64,000 bases of DNA from NCBI GenBank assembly GCA_025267735.1, contig CM046296.1, positions 22,594,464-22,658,463 on the forward strand, in the 5' to 3' direction. Every line of letters begins with the position of its first letter. The first letter of the stretch is position 1. This DNA is from Mactra quadrangularis. Lineage: Eukaryota; Mollusca; Bivalvia; Venerida; Mactridae. This document shows, in pieces, positions 34,588 to 45,432 of this stretch. The notes under the pieces are model-generated. The model saw only the letters and a list, made by a program, of their open reading frames with translations, ran no database searches and was not told the origin of the DNA. A program made the position numbers and the translations under genes.

Positions 34588-34913
34588 GGAATTCCCATGG
34601 GAGACTTGCACATTGATGTCTGTTGACAAGTAAACTTTTTCACCCTACTTATCCATTGACAATTAACTTTTTTAGCTGTACATATAATGACACAGCAATA
34701 CTTAAAGGTATAGATGTCTCAATGTTTCAACCATTATCCACATTGTACATTTTTTATTTTTTTATTATTAACTAATATTATGCACTTTTTTCATTTTGAT
34801 CAATATTTCTTTTTGTGTTTTGAACTTTTAGGCAAGTTCTTATTGATTTTGGTCAAGTATATATGTTAGATTTAACTTGTCGGTGTTCGAGTGGAAAAAC
34901 TTGAAATTCTACA
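34588..34913. mobile_element. hAT-like MITE, GTGGAATTCC family, copy 3 (degenerate)
   Basis: Begins CTGGAATTCCCATGGGAGAC, has TGTTGACAAGTAAA and ends GTGTTCGAGTGGAAAAAC; this order matches the copy at 38985-39353. Confidence 0.6.
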
Positions 34914-34946
34914 TCACTGGAAACCTTCATTGTTTTATATTCATAG

Positions 34947-35043
34947 GTTTGAAATTTTGCTGTTATATGGATGAAAACAAGATTTCAACATGGAAGATAT
35001 AAAGAGAAGATTAGATTACAGAAATAAAACAGTTCAATTACAG
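34947..35043 (+). CDS. Weak candidate start exon
   Basis: After an acceptor-like TATTCATAG lies ATGGAAGATATAAAGAG (ATG at 34990), reading MEDIKRRLDYRNKTVQLQ to a poor donor CAG|GTTGGT. A small upstream ORF overlaps the start. The family is not recognised and a SINE begins 25 bp later. Confidence 0.2.
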
Positions 35044-35067
35044 GTTGGTGTGCTTTTTTGTTGTTGG

Positions 35068-35345
35068 GTTTAACGCCGTAGCAACCCATTGTATATAAAA
35101 CGGCATCCAGCGCACTTTCTAGCTGTCCTGTACCATTGTCTATAACCAGTACTTACTTACCCTTCTACAAGGCCAGAATCTTCTCCATATTACTTATCAA
35201 TGGAGGACAATTTAAATTACTGTATAATTTTTATGGAAGGGTATAACTACCCTGGGTGGGATTCGAACCCGTACCCCTCTTTGAGACTCTTGAATTAAAA
35301 TCCAGGCGCCCTACCAACTGCACTATCGACCTGGGTTGGTTAGAG
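35068..35345 (-). mobile_element. tRNA-derived SINE, family B
   Basis: Minus-strand head with TGCAGTTGGTAGGGCGCC and GGGTTCGAATCCCACCC, then the shared core AGTACTGGTTATAGACAATG and end GCGTTAAACCC. Same family as 8450-8745. Confidence 0.85.
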
Positions 35346-35349
35346 TTCT

Positions 35350-36845
35350 TGTATACATGTATATATGTTATATATAAAGGTAGAATTCCTCTATTCCCAT
35401 AGTCTACTATAACAGCTTCTAAAGTAAATAAAAATTGTTTCACCAAATTTGGATTGGATTTAAATCATCACGGAGCTGGTTATCCAATAATAGCAAGTCT
35501 GTCGTAACCATTTGACCACCCTCGCTATTTTCTGTAGGATTTTATTAGATGCAGATCATGGAAACAGTGCTTTAAAGCTTTGTTCTATGTGTAGTTTAAA
35601 TTTGAAAGTAGATGACATTAACATTTTCACATTTTTTCCAAGTCTTTATGTTAAAAGATATTATTATGTAAGGTAGGTAACTCATTAAGCTTTCAGAATT
35701 AAAATAGTATCTGAGGATTTGCCTCCCTTAGATGATTTTTGTAGCTTGTTTTAATAGTGGTATTGTAGAAACTATGAATGAAAACATTGTCCTCAGATTT
35801 TATTATGTTTATTAACAAATACTTAATAACAAAACAATGGTAAAACAATAATATACTGCATTTTTATGACAGTAGGGGCAGAAAAGGGGCTTAGGGTTCA
35901 AGAGGTTCTAGGGCTAGTATCATGTAGCAAGTCTTAGAATTTACTATAATTGGAATATAATCTTGGTGACTTTAAACTATCTTTTACTTGTAAGTCTCAA
36001 CTTTCTTATAAAATATTTTGATGGTTTAGCAAAAATCTAGTCTATCTTCAGATAAGTAAAGAAGGACATATAGACTGTAGTTGCACTAAACCCATGAAAT
36101 TTTGTTTATTAAGTCTTAAGATTTCAATCATAATATTACACTCCACACACAGTTAGTGAATACTCTACCATTACTTCACACTGCCTTACTGAGTGTAGAT
36201 TTATGATATTGACCTTTTATTGAACTTTGAACAACCAATAAAAGTTTACTGAATTTCACTTGAGCTGAAAATCTTTACATGAATTTTCATTGGTTGAAAA
36301 GATTACCTGACTAAAATAAGAATAAATTGATGCGTATTTCCCACCGTTTTAGTAAACAACGCCTTATTTGGTTTGATCATTCTTAGTAGTGATGGTTTCA
36401 CTTTGTATTTACCGGTAAGTTGAATGTGCTTAATCATGTGACTGGCGTGCATTTAAAACGTGTATATGCGAGTATTTGTTGTAAGCTTGCCATAGATTGG
36501 TTGAAAGTGTGGATGTGTGGATTACTCTGTATAAAAAAAAGAAATATTGGTTTGCATATAGACTTTTATTCGAAGTAAGAAAGTGAACAAGAGTGGCTCA
36601 TTCGCCAATGCCCAGGAAAGTTCCATAAGATATAAAAAGGTCTATGTGACTTTATAGTACATGTATATCATAACAGATAGGAGTTTCTTCATGACATGTT
36701 AACATCTTATGTCACACAAAAAACTCGTAAATCAGCATTTAGTAGAACAATGTAGTTAGTCTTGAATTTTTGTCAGTTTTGTATCATATCCATTGTTGAC
36801 ACATGTAAGTAAACATTTTAGCTCACCTTAGCACAAAGTGCTTTA
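35350..36845. other. AT-rich, nothing recognised
   Basis: No coding exons, RNA genes or repeat structure that I can support. Confidence 0.4.
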
Positions 36846-36849
36846 AGCA

Positions 36850-37255
36850 ATCTGATTTAAACCCGATCTAAAATTTTCCGCTCGCCTACTCACTAATTTA
36901 GATCTGGCCTTTTCAAACGAAGGTCACGTTCAGGTGACCTTTTATCATTATAATATTCATGATGAAATTGTTATGATACATAGCTTGTTTTCATCATCTA
37001 CGTCACGCAATTTGAAATGAGCCGTCCAATTGCAGACTGTGAATAATACCGCTGTTAAATTAGCATGCAAGCCTTGGTCTAAAAATAGAAATTACAAAAT
37101 CAAAATTTTATTTAAAAGTGTTTCGTCTAGATGAAAGCTACGCATTGATTAGTCGACATAAAGGTCATCTTGACGTGACCCTCCATTGAGATAGTTGAGA
37201 TCCTGTATGACAATGTTCTACAGGATATCTGTTCACGGAGATTGTGCTTTAAGAG
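36850..37255 (+). mobile_element. CAATCTGATT family element, copy 1
   Basis: Starts CAATCTGATTTAAACCCGAT and ends near GGAGATTGTGCTTT, giving loose inverted ends. Contains AAGGTCACGTTCAGGTGACC and ATGAGCCGTCCAATTGCAGA. Over 80% identical to 48434-48800, same orientation. Carries about 26 extra bases near its right end. Confidence 0.75.
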
Positions 37256-38003
37256 AATTTAGCTTACTTACTTACTTATAGGACTGGATGAAAGTTTCAA
37301 GATATATTAACCTTTTTCACAACGAAATTCGTTACCCAATGAAGCTAATATAATTTCAAGTTTCTAAATAAATACGATAAATTTGAGTAGTAATTCCCAT
37401 CATAGAGAAATGTTATCTGTGCCAGTGTCCTAGACTATTTATTTTTGTTTGGCTTCAAAATATTTGTATCAAATAAATTTTTATTTACAAATTTTGTCAT
37501 CTGACATTACTTTGGTTTCCATTACAGTTTAAAGGTATCCTTATAAAATCATCATGATGTTTCGTATGAAGTAATATTTTAGGTGAAAATTACATCGTGC
37601 ATGCTTATACTATTAAATCATGTAAGTTTTAATATCGGGTTTAAAAGTAAAAGAAAATATGCATATTGTAAAGAATTTTATCAGCTTTTAAAACATGTAA
37701 TTTATAATTTAATATGTCTGAAAATGAGGAGCAAAAGGACACACATGATATCAATTTTTGGCATACTTCTAGATAAACAGAGCGCTGATAAGCATGGAGC
37801 TGGGGTTGCTACTTATAGGATCTTAATCTTTTTACTATGAGAATCAGACTTCTTTACAATTCTCTACATTACAAATCATGCTAAGTTGAACATTGAACCC
37901 AATTGTGTTGAGTATTGGTTACCTATCGCTACATTGTGATTTCCTTTTTCAATGGTTGCTACTACTAGCAAAACTTTTATTGCCAGCTGCTGATAACATT
38001 TTT

Positions 38004-38160
38004 GATCACCCACAATATTTTTTTAAAGCTACAAGATCACCCACAATATTTTTTTTAAAGCTACAAGATCACCCACAATATTTTTTTAAAGCTACAAGAT
38101 CACCCACAATATTTTTTTTAAAGCTACAAGATCACCCACAATATTTTTTTAAAGCTACAA
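38004..38160. repeat. 31-32 bp minisatellite, 5 units
   Basis: Unit GATCACCCACAATATT plus TTTTTAAAGCTACAA; units differ mainly in T-run length. Confidence 0.95.
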
Positions 38161-38249
38161 TCTTGTTGTTGCCAGCTTGAAGCAAAAGTTACAATGTTGC
38201 AAGAGATCTTGGCTTAGTAACACAAAAAAATACACTTTTTCGCCTGTTC

Positions 38250-38612
38250 ATATTATGCGAAAAAGGATATGTAAGCGGCCGGATAGCTCAGTCAGGAGAG
38301 CTCTCCCCTTGTAGGCAACATGTCCTTGGTTCAAGTCCTATTGGCTGCATATTTTTCTAACCCAGTGACATTTGGTGCCCAATGCGGGTCAGTTGAGAAA
38401 TGCTTGTAATGAATAATAGCTCCTTAAACAGTCTGAAAGTCAGGGAGAATTTCCTATTCATTGTGGAGTATGTCACTGTACTTACCTGTTCACATTATGG
38501 GGAGAAGATATGTAAGCGGCCGGATAGCTCAGTCAGGAGAGCACTCGCCCTGTAAGCGACGGGTCCTTGGTTCAAGTCCTGGTGACAGGTCAGACTGCAT
38601 ATTTTTTTAACC
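38250..38612 (+). mobile_element. Two tRNA-like SINE heads in a tandem duplication, family D
   Basis: CGGCCGGATAGCTCAGTCAG begins heads at about 38277 and 38514, each with box B-like TTGGTTCAAGTCCT and then TGCATATTTTT. The flank CCTGTTCAYATTATG precedes both, so about 237 bp was duplicated. Acceptor-stem pairing is absent, so these are not functional tRNA genes. Confidence 0.75.
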
Positions 38613-38984
38613 TAGTGAAACTAGATAGAGATACTCTTAATATACAACAGACTCCATCTTATGTAGCGAAACAAAACTGAGATTCAATACTGACCACTGT
38701 TTATTTAAACACAAATACTTTTACAATACAATCAGCAATTCAGCACTAATATGTCATAGATATAAATATCAATAATATAATATCAATAATAATAATAGAA
38801 ACAAAACAATATAATATTGAACAAATACTGTAACAATTCGTAGAACTGGTAAAATTAGTTCCTTGTTGGTTAAGGGTGGTATCACTGCTGTGGTCAAGTG
38901 GTTTAAACACTTGACTTGATGTATATGTATATTTCTCTTGTCAGGACTGTAATCAAGTGTTTAATACTTGAAATACCTTTGAGA

Positions 38985-39353
38985 CAGGGGTGTGGAATTC
39001 CTATGCTCGAATTGTTCAACTTGTACATTTATGTCTGCAGACAAGTAAATAAATCAATCCCACTTGTCTGTGGACAAGTAATATTTTAGCTGTAAAATAT
39101 ACTAATATAGCAATTCTAAATAATGAAAATGTTTCAATGTTTTATTTAAATTCAACAAAAAAAAACTACCATGTATTACGTTTCGTTAATTATTTATAAT
39201 TTCTTATAGTATGTATTTGATATCATAGTTCTCAATATGTTTTTTTTTTCAATATTGAACTTCTAGACAAGAGCATTTTGACCTCGGACAAGCATATTTT
39301 AAGATATCACTGTTCGAGAAAAAATGGAAAAAACTAGGAATTAAACACCCTTG
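38985..39353. mobile_element. hAT-like MITE, GTGGAATTCC family, copy 1
   Basis: Ends CAGGGGTGTGGAATTCCTA and TAGGAATTAAACACCCTTG are imperfect inverted repeats. The interior has AGACAAGTAAATAAATC. No transposase and no clean 8-bp duplication at this copy. Confidence 0.75.
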
Positions 39354-39599
39354 CCTCTGTATCAAGTTCAACAGTCATGAGCCACTAGTGATGGTATATG
39401 CTAGGGTTAAAAGCTTGGTTCAAGAGATCGAGGGACAATTGGGTAGGACAACTGACAAATGACTGAAATATGTTGAAATACAGCATAAAGCACTAAAGCA
39501 TTACAATAAATTAAATATATAGCTTTATACACTTTTGATTGAGTTATTTGATGAGTATGACTAGCTACCAGCATCGTTCCAAGTTTAAAACACTTTATA

Positions 39600-39971
39600 C
39601 AGTACCTACCAAAAGTTTGGAGACAAAAGAAATTTACTTCACTTCTTTGATTTTGTTGCTGAATACCGGTAATTATTTTTGACATTTTTAAGTATGGTTT
39701 GTGATAAAATGAAAATAAATTTCATGAATGCGACTAATTTATCGGATTCAGCATCTGACATTCTACAGCCTCCAAAATCAAGTTTATTGTAATTATTTTC
39801 CGTAACATAGCTTTTATGCTATTTTTGTAGTCTCAATTATAATAGTAATGATAACCAGAAAATAATTCAAAAATATAAAGCATTTCAAAATAAACAGTTA
39901 CCAAATTTTTTATAAAAGCTATTCTGTAGGTCTACAATCTGATAATGTCTCCAAACTTTTTGTGGGTACTG
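39600..39971. mobile_element. 372-bp Tc1/mariner-type MITE
   Basis: Ends CAGTACCTACCAAAAGTTTG and AAACTTTTTGTGGGTACTG, flanked by TA on each side (39598-39599, 39972-39973). The CAGT...CAAAAGTTT end and TA duplication are typical of Tc1/mariner. No transposase remains. Confidence 0.85.
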
Positions 39972-40269
39972 TACACATATAATAATAGTGCTGGTTATTG
40001 CCAGGTAGTTTGTATCACAATATATATCATAATAGAGTTACATTTGTATATCACGGTACATGCCAAATGGTTGGAAAGAGACAAAAGCAAGCAAGCAATT
40101 TTCCAAAATGGTAGCATTATTGTTCTGGTATTATCTGCTCAAAAATTAAGGCTGAATATTCACTTAATAAGAACACCTTTCTAGAGATTTAACAGTTCCA
40201 TCATGATGTTGAAATGCAACACAAAAATACAGTGTATTGACTGTATTCAGTCTTCATTTTTGAGCATGA

Positions 40270-40530
40270 TAACAAGTTTCCTGAAGGAATCCTTTGTCAG
40301 TAATTCAGAGATTCCCCCTTAGAGTAATGGACTCCTCGAATAAAGGAAAAAAAAGATATAGATTTGCAGTCACACATTATGATAAACAATTCATAGCATA
40401 TAAGCATACTGTGCTATTTTACAGGGATTGTGACAGAATCCTTAGCAGAGAATCACCGGGGTTCCTCCTAATGTTTTGGGATCTGCTGAATCCCAGGACA
40501 CTATTAGTGTCAAACCTTGTATGTATGTAT
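40270..40530 (+). mobile_element. CTGAAGGAATCC repeat family, copy 1
   Basis: Shares CCTGAAGGAATCC, GATTTGCARTCACA and TTTTGGGATC in order with 49540-49810. The overlapping 102-codon ORF is therefore repeat-derived. Confidence 0.6.
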
Positions 40531-41179
40531 ATATTGCTTTGTCTTGGAACTGTGTTGGCTCCATATGATGAGTATGGTTCTTTGGTGCTTATTTTATTGT
40601 AGACATATGTTGGCAGGTTGCCAGGTTAATCTAACAGTGAAATGCCAACGTAATGGATTCATTTATTTAGATTCTGATTTCTGCAATTTTGTCATTTTAT
40701 TATACAAATTTCCATATTTCATTACAACAGTTTCATTGAGACGTTTTCTATCAGACGTATTGTGATATTTAGCCGACCTTGGGGTGATGAATGTCTCGTG
40801 AGAAATTGATAGTATAACCAAATGTATGATATCTATTCATGATGCAATACTTTGGATTTCATACTTTATTAATTTCCCATTTTCAGAACATTCTAAAATA
40901 GATGGCTACTTGTTATGTGGACATGTTTTGCCTCTGGGATGTTAATATCTTTTCATTAGTTGTAAATGAAGGATTTAATAACCACAGAACTTGTGTGCAA
41001 TCCCTCTACAGCCTGAGAAAATTGCCTAGATAAGCATGGTTGATGTTATTGTATCATTAATAAGTCTGAACGGTCTGATTGTATGTTAAACTATTCAAGC
41101 TGATATCTTATTTACTTTGTCTTATTTAATGGGAAACAATACTTACTAATAGTCTTTGTATAGTTTTAAGAAACTTTTA

Positions 41180-41660
41180 AAAACTTACTTTTTTTAAACT
41201 TTATTATGATTAAAGAAATTTTACATAGATAACTGAATTTAATTTATGTATTGTGTAATATTTTACTAGTGTTTTTAGTCTGAGGAATGATGTAGACTCT
41301 TAATATTACATCTTGAAGTTGTTTTTATATCAATGTATCTCTTTACTTTATGTTTTACAAAATATTCTACAGTACATGTATAATTAAGACCTTTTCTTAG
41401 AGTTTTTTTTAAAGCTTTTTAAATAAGTGCTTGTCGTTTTATCTGTATATTTAATAATTATCTCATGTACATGTACTAAATATTTAGATGCATAATTTGT
41501 TGACTGTTTTATGTCCATACACTTAGTTAATATTATTTCGTAATGTTTTTTTTTCTTTTTATTTCATTTTCTTTTTTTTAATTATATCTGTAAAGCACTT
41601 TTGAACATGCCTATACATGAATAAAAGTGCTATATAAATTTTGAATAAATTATAATAATA
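41180..41660 (+). mobile_element. Non-LTR element 3' end
   Basis: Ends TGTAAAGCACTTTTGAAC, then AAAAGTGCTATATAAATTTT and an AATAAT-like tail. This is the standard 3' end of CR1/L2-like LINEs and their SINEs. No reverse transcriptase frame is seen upstream. Confidence 0.6.
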
Positions 41661-42116
41661 ATGAATGTTTTCATTACTAATGAATGGTTCTATCCAGTAT
41701 GTTTTCCTGCATGGATAAAAATCAAAATAAATTTTTTGTGCTGTATAGTCAACAGTGTTTGCAATGGGACCTCAACAAAGCAATTCTAAGAAAATTGTAA
41801 CTATTCATGAAGTCAAGCAGTTATCACCTTTATTTTCATGAGTACTGGCCTGATAGTAATTTCATGGAGGAAAATTATCAACTTGCCAATCTATATGAAA
41901 CTATAAAGTATAAAATAAGAAATTTTCACTCATACATTTTTGACAGATGGTCGTTTGCTAGATTAAAACATTCTCCCAGGACAGGTTTTGCCAGCCGATG
42001 AGCAAATAGATAGATGTTGAGATGTTATTTAAGTATGTTTGTAAACCATTGTGGCAGCTTGAACTAGAGTTAGGAAAACAAGCACACAGACTGGACTGTA
42101 TTATTATGGTGGATTA

Positions 42117-42250
42117 TAAACTTATTAAGAGGTCCCGGGTTCAAACCCAACAAGGGTCACTGCTAATTTCCTTGGGTTTGAAATTTGCCCACAGTTGTTC
42201 CACTCCACCCAGGTGTAAATGGGTACTGTGAGGGGTCACCTGCCTGAAGG
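42117..42250 (+). mobile_element. SINE family C fragment
   Basis: Box B-like GGGTTCAAACCC, CACTGCTAATTTC and CTCCACCCAGGTGTAAATGG match the 8030-8320 copy; the 5' part of the head is missing. Confidence 0.7.
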
Positions 42251-42667
42251 TGTCTACAATGATCAGGGGTTAATGTTCAATAGTTGTGAATTAAAATACA
42301 ATGTACAGACTTGGTGATAATGTTACTGTTGGTGTTTTCATGAACAAGAGACTTGCTGTACTTCCTAATGTTGATGCTTACTGACTGTTGTAAGCGTCAC
42401 TTTGTTGTAACTGTTATGTACAAGATCATTGGTCAGTCAAATCTTGTAGTAACATGTATTCATATTGGTTTGAAATTTTTTTCCTTTACTACTTTTATTC
42501 ATCTAGCAAACTTGTTTGTGACATATCATGAGATCTCTAGACCATGAGCTTCTCCCATGAAATAGGATTAACTTGACTCTTTGATAAAATGAGAGAAATT
42601 TTTAAAAATCTAGCTGATGTTGCGTTCTACAATAACTGATTCAGAAATGACAATTTAGGAAGTCATA

Positions 42668-42976
42668 GGCGGATCCAGCGGGGGGGGGGGGGGGGTCAGG
42701 GGGGTCCGGATCCCCTCCTAGAATTTGAAAAATGTACCTGTCCATTAGTTTATTTCTTACCTGTAAGTCATTTTTAAGTAGCATGAAGTAATTTTTCTGG
42801 GTGCTTAACATAGATTTAATGGTTATGTAGCTGTTATTATTAATATGTTGCATTTTTCTGCAAAATGTGTATAATATGGTTGTGGTTCGAGGTTTGGACC
42901 CCCCCCCCCTAGAAAAGTTCGGACTCGCCCTAGAAAAGTTCGGACCCCCCTAGAAAAAATCCTGAATCCGCCCCTG
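42668..42976. mobile_element. MITE with GGCGGATCC ends and G/C runs
   Basis: GGCGGATCCAGC at the left opposes GAATCCGCCCCTGG at the right. Long poly-G (42681 on) and poly-C (42900 on) runs lie inside. Similar GGGGCGGATCCAG elements are widespread in metazoan genomes. The poly-G lengths may be assembly-sensitive. Confidence 0.65.
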
Positions 42977-43564
42977 GAAGTAACTTGAATATAGCTATTG
43001 GAAATACATTAAATGACACATTTAGTCAGGTTGTTTTTGCATTTGTACCAAACCAGTGGTCATTTTCATAAAAAATCTTAAGATAAAAGTCCTCTTAAGT
43101 TAAATGCAGTAAACATTCATTATACCGTCATTATTTGTCCAATCAATTAATAATATTCTTTAATTATGTAGAAGAATGAACACTTTCTGAAAGTCATATA
43201 ATAATATGTTATCACATCTTGTAGGCTTTGAATTTTGAATTTTTTGAAATTGACTTACAATAATTTTTTTGGTTAGATTTTTTGTGAAAATGACCACAGG
43301 ACATAAGTGAAAATCAGTTCCCCGTAGTGAAAATAACTTATTTCAAATATTCAGGCAAGTTGATAAGTGGTTTGGGCAGTTATGATTTACAATAAGAAAT
43401 TTGATTTGATGGCTTGACAAATGAAACCCTTACATGAAAGGTGGTTTACAATACCGACTACAGTTATCATGTTCTTAGAACTATGATCCTGTATAATAAA
43501 TAAAAATAAATAATTTGAAATACATATAGAAAGTATACTGATCATGTTGCCACATGATCACTCT

Positions 43565-44062
43565 AATATACCACATGGTCAATGTGTCATATGATTTTTG
43601 TCACTGTGCCACATAATTTTTGTCACTGTGCCACTGGAAATAGTCAGTGTGCCACATGATTTTGTCACTGCCACAAGATTTAGTCAGTGTGCCACATGAT
43701 TTTATCTGTGTGCCACCAGATCTTGTCAGTGTGCCACATGATTTTATCTGTGTGCCACCAGATCTTGTCAGTGTGCCACATGATTTTTTCACTGTGCCAC
43801 CAGATCTTGTCAGTGTGCCACATGATTTTGTCACTGCCACCAGATCTTGTCAGTGTGCCACATGATTTTATCTCTGTGCCACCAGATCTTGTCAGTGTGC
43901 CACATGATTTTATCTGTGTGCCATCAGATCTTGTCAGTGTGCCACATGATTTTATCTCTGTGCCACCAGATCTTGTCAGTGTGCCACATGATTTTATCTC
44001 TGTGCCACCAGATCTTGTCAGTGTGCCACATGATTTTTTCACTGTGCCACATGATTGTCTTG
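43565..44062. repeat. 42-bp minisatellite (two 21-bp half units)
   Basis: Alternating GTGCCACATGATTTTATCTS and GTGCCACCAGATCTTGTCAGT. The period is a multiple of three, so it leaves long repetitive ORFs on both strands (up to about 153 codons). Starts right after the GPCR poly(A) signal. Confidence 0.95.
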
Positions 44063-44078
44063 TTAGCCCCATAATCTA

Positions 44079-44084
44079 TTTATT
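44079..44084 (-). terminator. GPCR poly(A) signal AATAAA
   Basis: Minus-strand AATAAA 38 nt past the stop codon, just ahead of the 42-bp minisatellite; implies a very short 3' UTR. Confidence 0.6.
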
Positions 44085-44121
44085 GTGCTGTATAATGTTT
44101 TTAAAGTGCAATATATTTGGG

Positions 44122-45432
44122 TCAATGTGCGACATTGTTTGGGGGTGACGGTGAGCGACTTCTGCTATTTACGTTCAGTAAACTGCTCTTGCAGGAATAA
44201 TCACTTCCTGCGCGTAACTCTGATCCTAGTCCATTTGTGAATCGTCTTGATTGCGGTTGCGGTGATGGCGATCTTGATGTGTATGGTGAATACTGTGAAA
44301 GGCGCGTCTGCTGCGTCGTAGACATCTCAATACAATTACCTTGTTTTAAAAGCATTGTTTTGTACTTTTTATTATCCATTTTTGTTACTATTCTTGTTGC
44401 ACTAGCACATGACATCGAGTTAAAATCATTTTCTCTGAACAGACGGCGACAAAATGTCCGTATAAATATGCACCTAAATTTCTGACCCAAGGCACAGTAC
44501 AATATGAAGTTTATGGCACTATTGAATGTCACTAGAAAGTTCCGCAAAGAAGAAAGAACTTGCCAACCAAATTTTGTTTCAATTTGTTCATTTATCGAGT
44601 AGGCGATGTTATACACTAGGGCTGGTACTTGACATATCATGAATACTATGACGACACTTACTAGCATTATTGTAACGTTATTCTCCCGTGATTGACGTAC
44701 ATTCATCGTAATCTGTTGACGCTTGGATCGCTTGACTGCATGTATGAGAAATGTATTCAAGATTGCGAGCACTGACAACGGAACTATCAACATGACTACT
44801 GGATATAAATAACGATAAAATATTGTTTTGAAATGAACGCTATCACCAAAACTGGTATTGTTAAACTTTATTGTGGTGACAGTTTCATTTGTGTGGGTAA
44901 TATCTACTTTTTCTACAAGTTCATATTCAAACCATCGACACAGATTAAATAATACTGCACAGATTGATACTCCGATAATCGCCATTCTTGCACGTGTGAT
45001 CGTGCACATGGTAGTTGCACGTAAAGGGTGACACACAGCAATGTATCTCTCCACAGTAAATGTCACTGTGATCCATACCGTACTTGTCTGGGCGATCAAA
45101 GCCATTGGATACACATACACCACAATGTAAGGGAACACCTCTATTAAGTATGTTAAAGATAATTTTGGCAACGTTATCAAAAATAGACTTACAAATAATA
45201 CCATCATGTCCCAGATTGCCAATCCTGTCAGAAATATATTAGTTGATGAATGCATTGTGGGTCGTGTCAACACTATCACTGTCAGCAAGTTTCCTAAGAG
45301 CCCTAGGAATATGACAATTATGGCGACTATGCCATCTATGTAATATTCTATATTCTGTATTAAAATCTCTCCCATGTTGACTGTTGTAATATTTTCTATT
45401 TCACTTAGTTCATAATCCATTATTGTATCCAT
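44122..45432 (-). CDS. Rhodopsin-class GPCR, FMRFamide-receptor-like, intronless
   Basis: 436 codons in one exon. A short N-terminus with an N-glycosylation site (NIT, 14-16) is followed by seven membrane segments. Class A landmarks: GN at 47-48 (N1.50), LAIWD (D2.50 = D75), ERYIAVCHP (128-136, the DRY motif as ERY), P in TM5 (YRYLYPVVMLIVP), FMICQVP in TM6, and NFILYC in TM7 where NPxxY usually sits. The overall pattern (TSTVWITVTFTVERYIAVCHPLRA; NSAINFILYCALGQKFR) is that of invertebrate FMRFamide-receptor-like neuropeptide GPCRs. The tail is Ser/Pro/Arg-rich (SRSPSPQPQ, SRSRSPSPP), a likely phosphorylation region. V104 replaces the usual TM3 cysteine, and extracellular loop 2 has no cysteine. 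The ligand is unknown; a peptide is inferred. Confidence 0.92.
   Translation of the reverse strand: MDTIMDYELSEIENITTVNMGEILIQNIEYYIDGIVAIIVIFLGLLGNLLTVIVLTRPTMHSSTNIFLTGLAIWDMMVLFVSLFLITLPKLSLTYLIEVFPYIVVYVYPMALIAQTSTVWITVTFTVERYIAVCHPLRATTMCTITRARMAIIGVSICAVLFNLCRWFEYELVEKVDITHTNETVTTIKFNNTSFGDSVHFKTIFYRYLYPVVMLIVPLSVLAILNTFLIHAVKRSKRQQITMNVRQSRENNVTIMLVSVVIVFMICQVPALVYNIAYSINEQIETKFGWQVLSSLRNFLVTFNSAINFILYCALGQKFRCIFIRTFCRRLFRENDFNSMSCASATRIVTKMDNKKYKTMLLKQGNCIEMSTTQQTRLSQYSPYTSRSPSPQPQSRRFTNGLGSELRAGSDYSCKSSLLNVNSRSRSPSPPNNVAH

Noticed and set aside
38277..38350. tRNA gene
   Set aside because: Box A and B are present, but the acceptor and anticodon stems do not pair and the element is duplicated with its flanks; a SINE head.
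40294..40602. 102-codon plus-strand ORF
   Set aside because: Overlaps an interspersed repeat with a second copy at 49540-49810; not a gene.
43687..44148. Long open frames (up to 153 codons) on both strands with CHxILSV or CGTLTRSGGT repeats
   Set aside because: They are translations of a 42-bp minisatellite whose period is divisible by three; no start context, domain or unique sequence.
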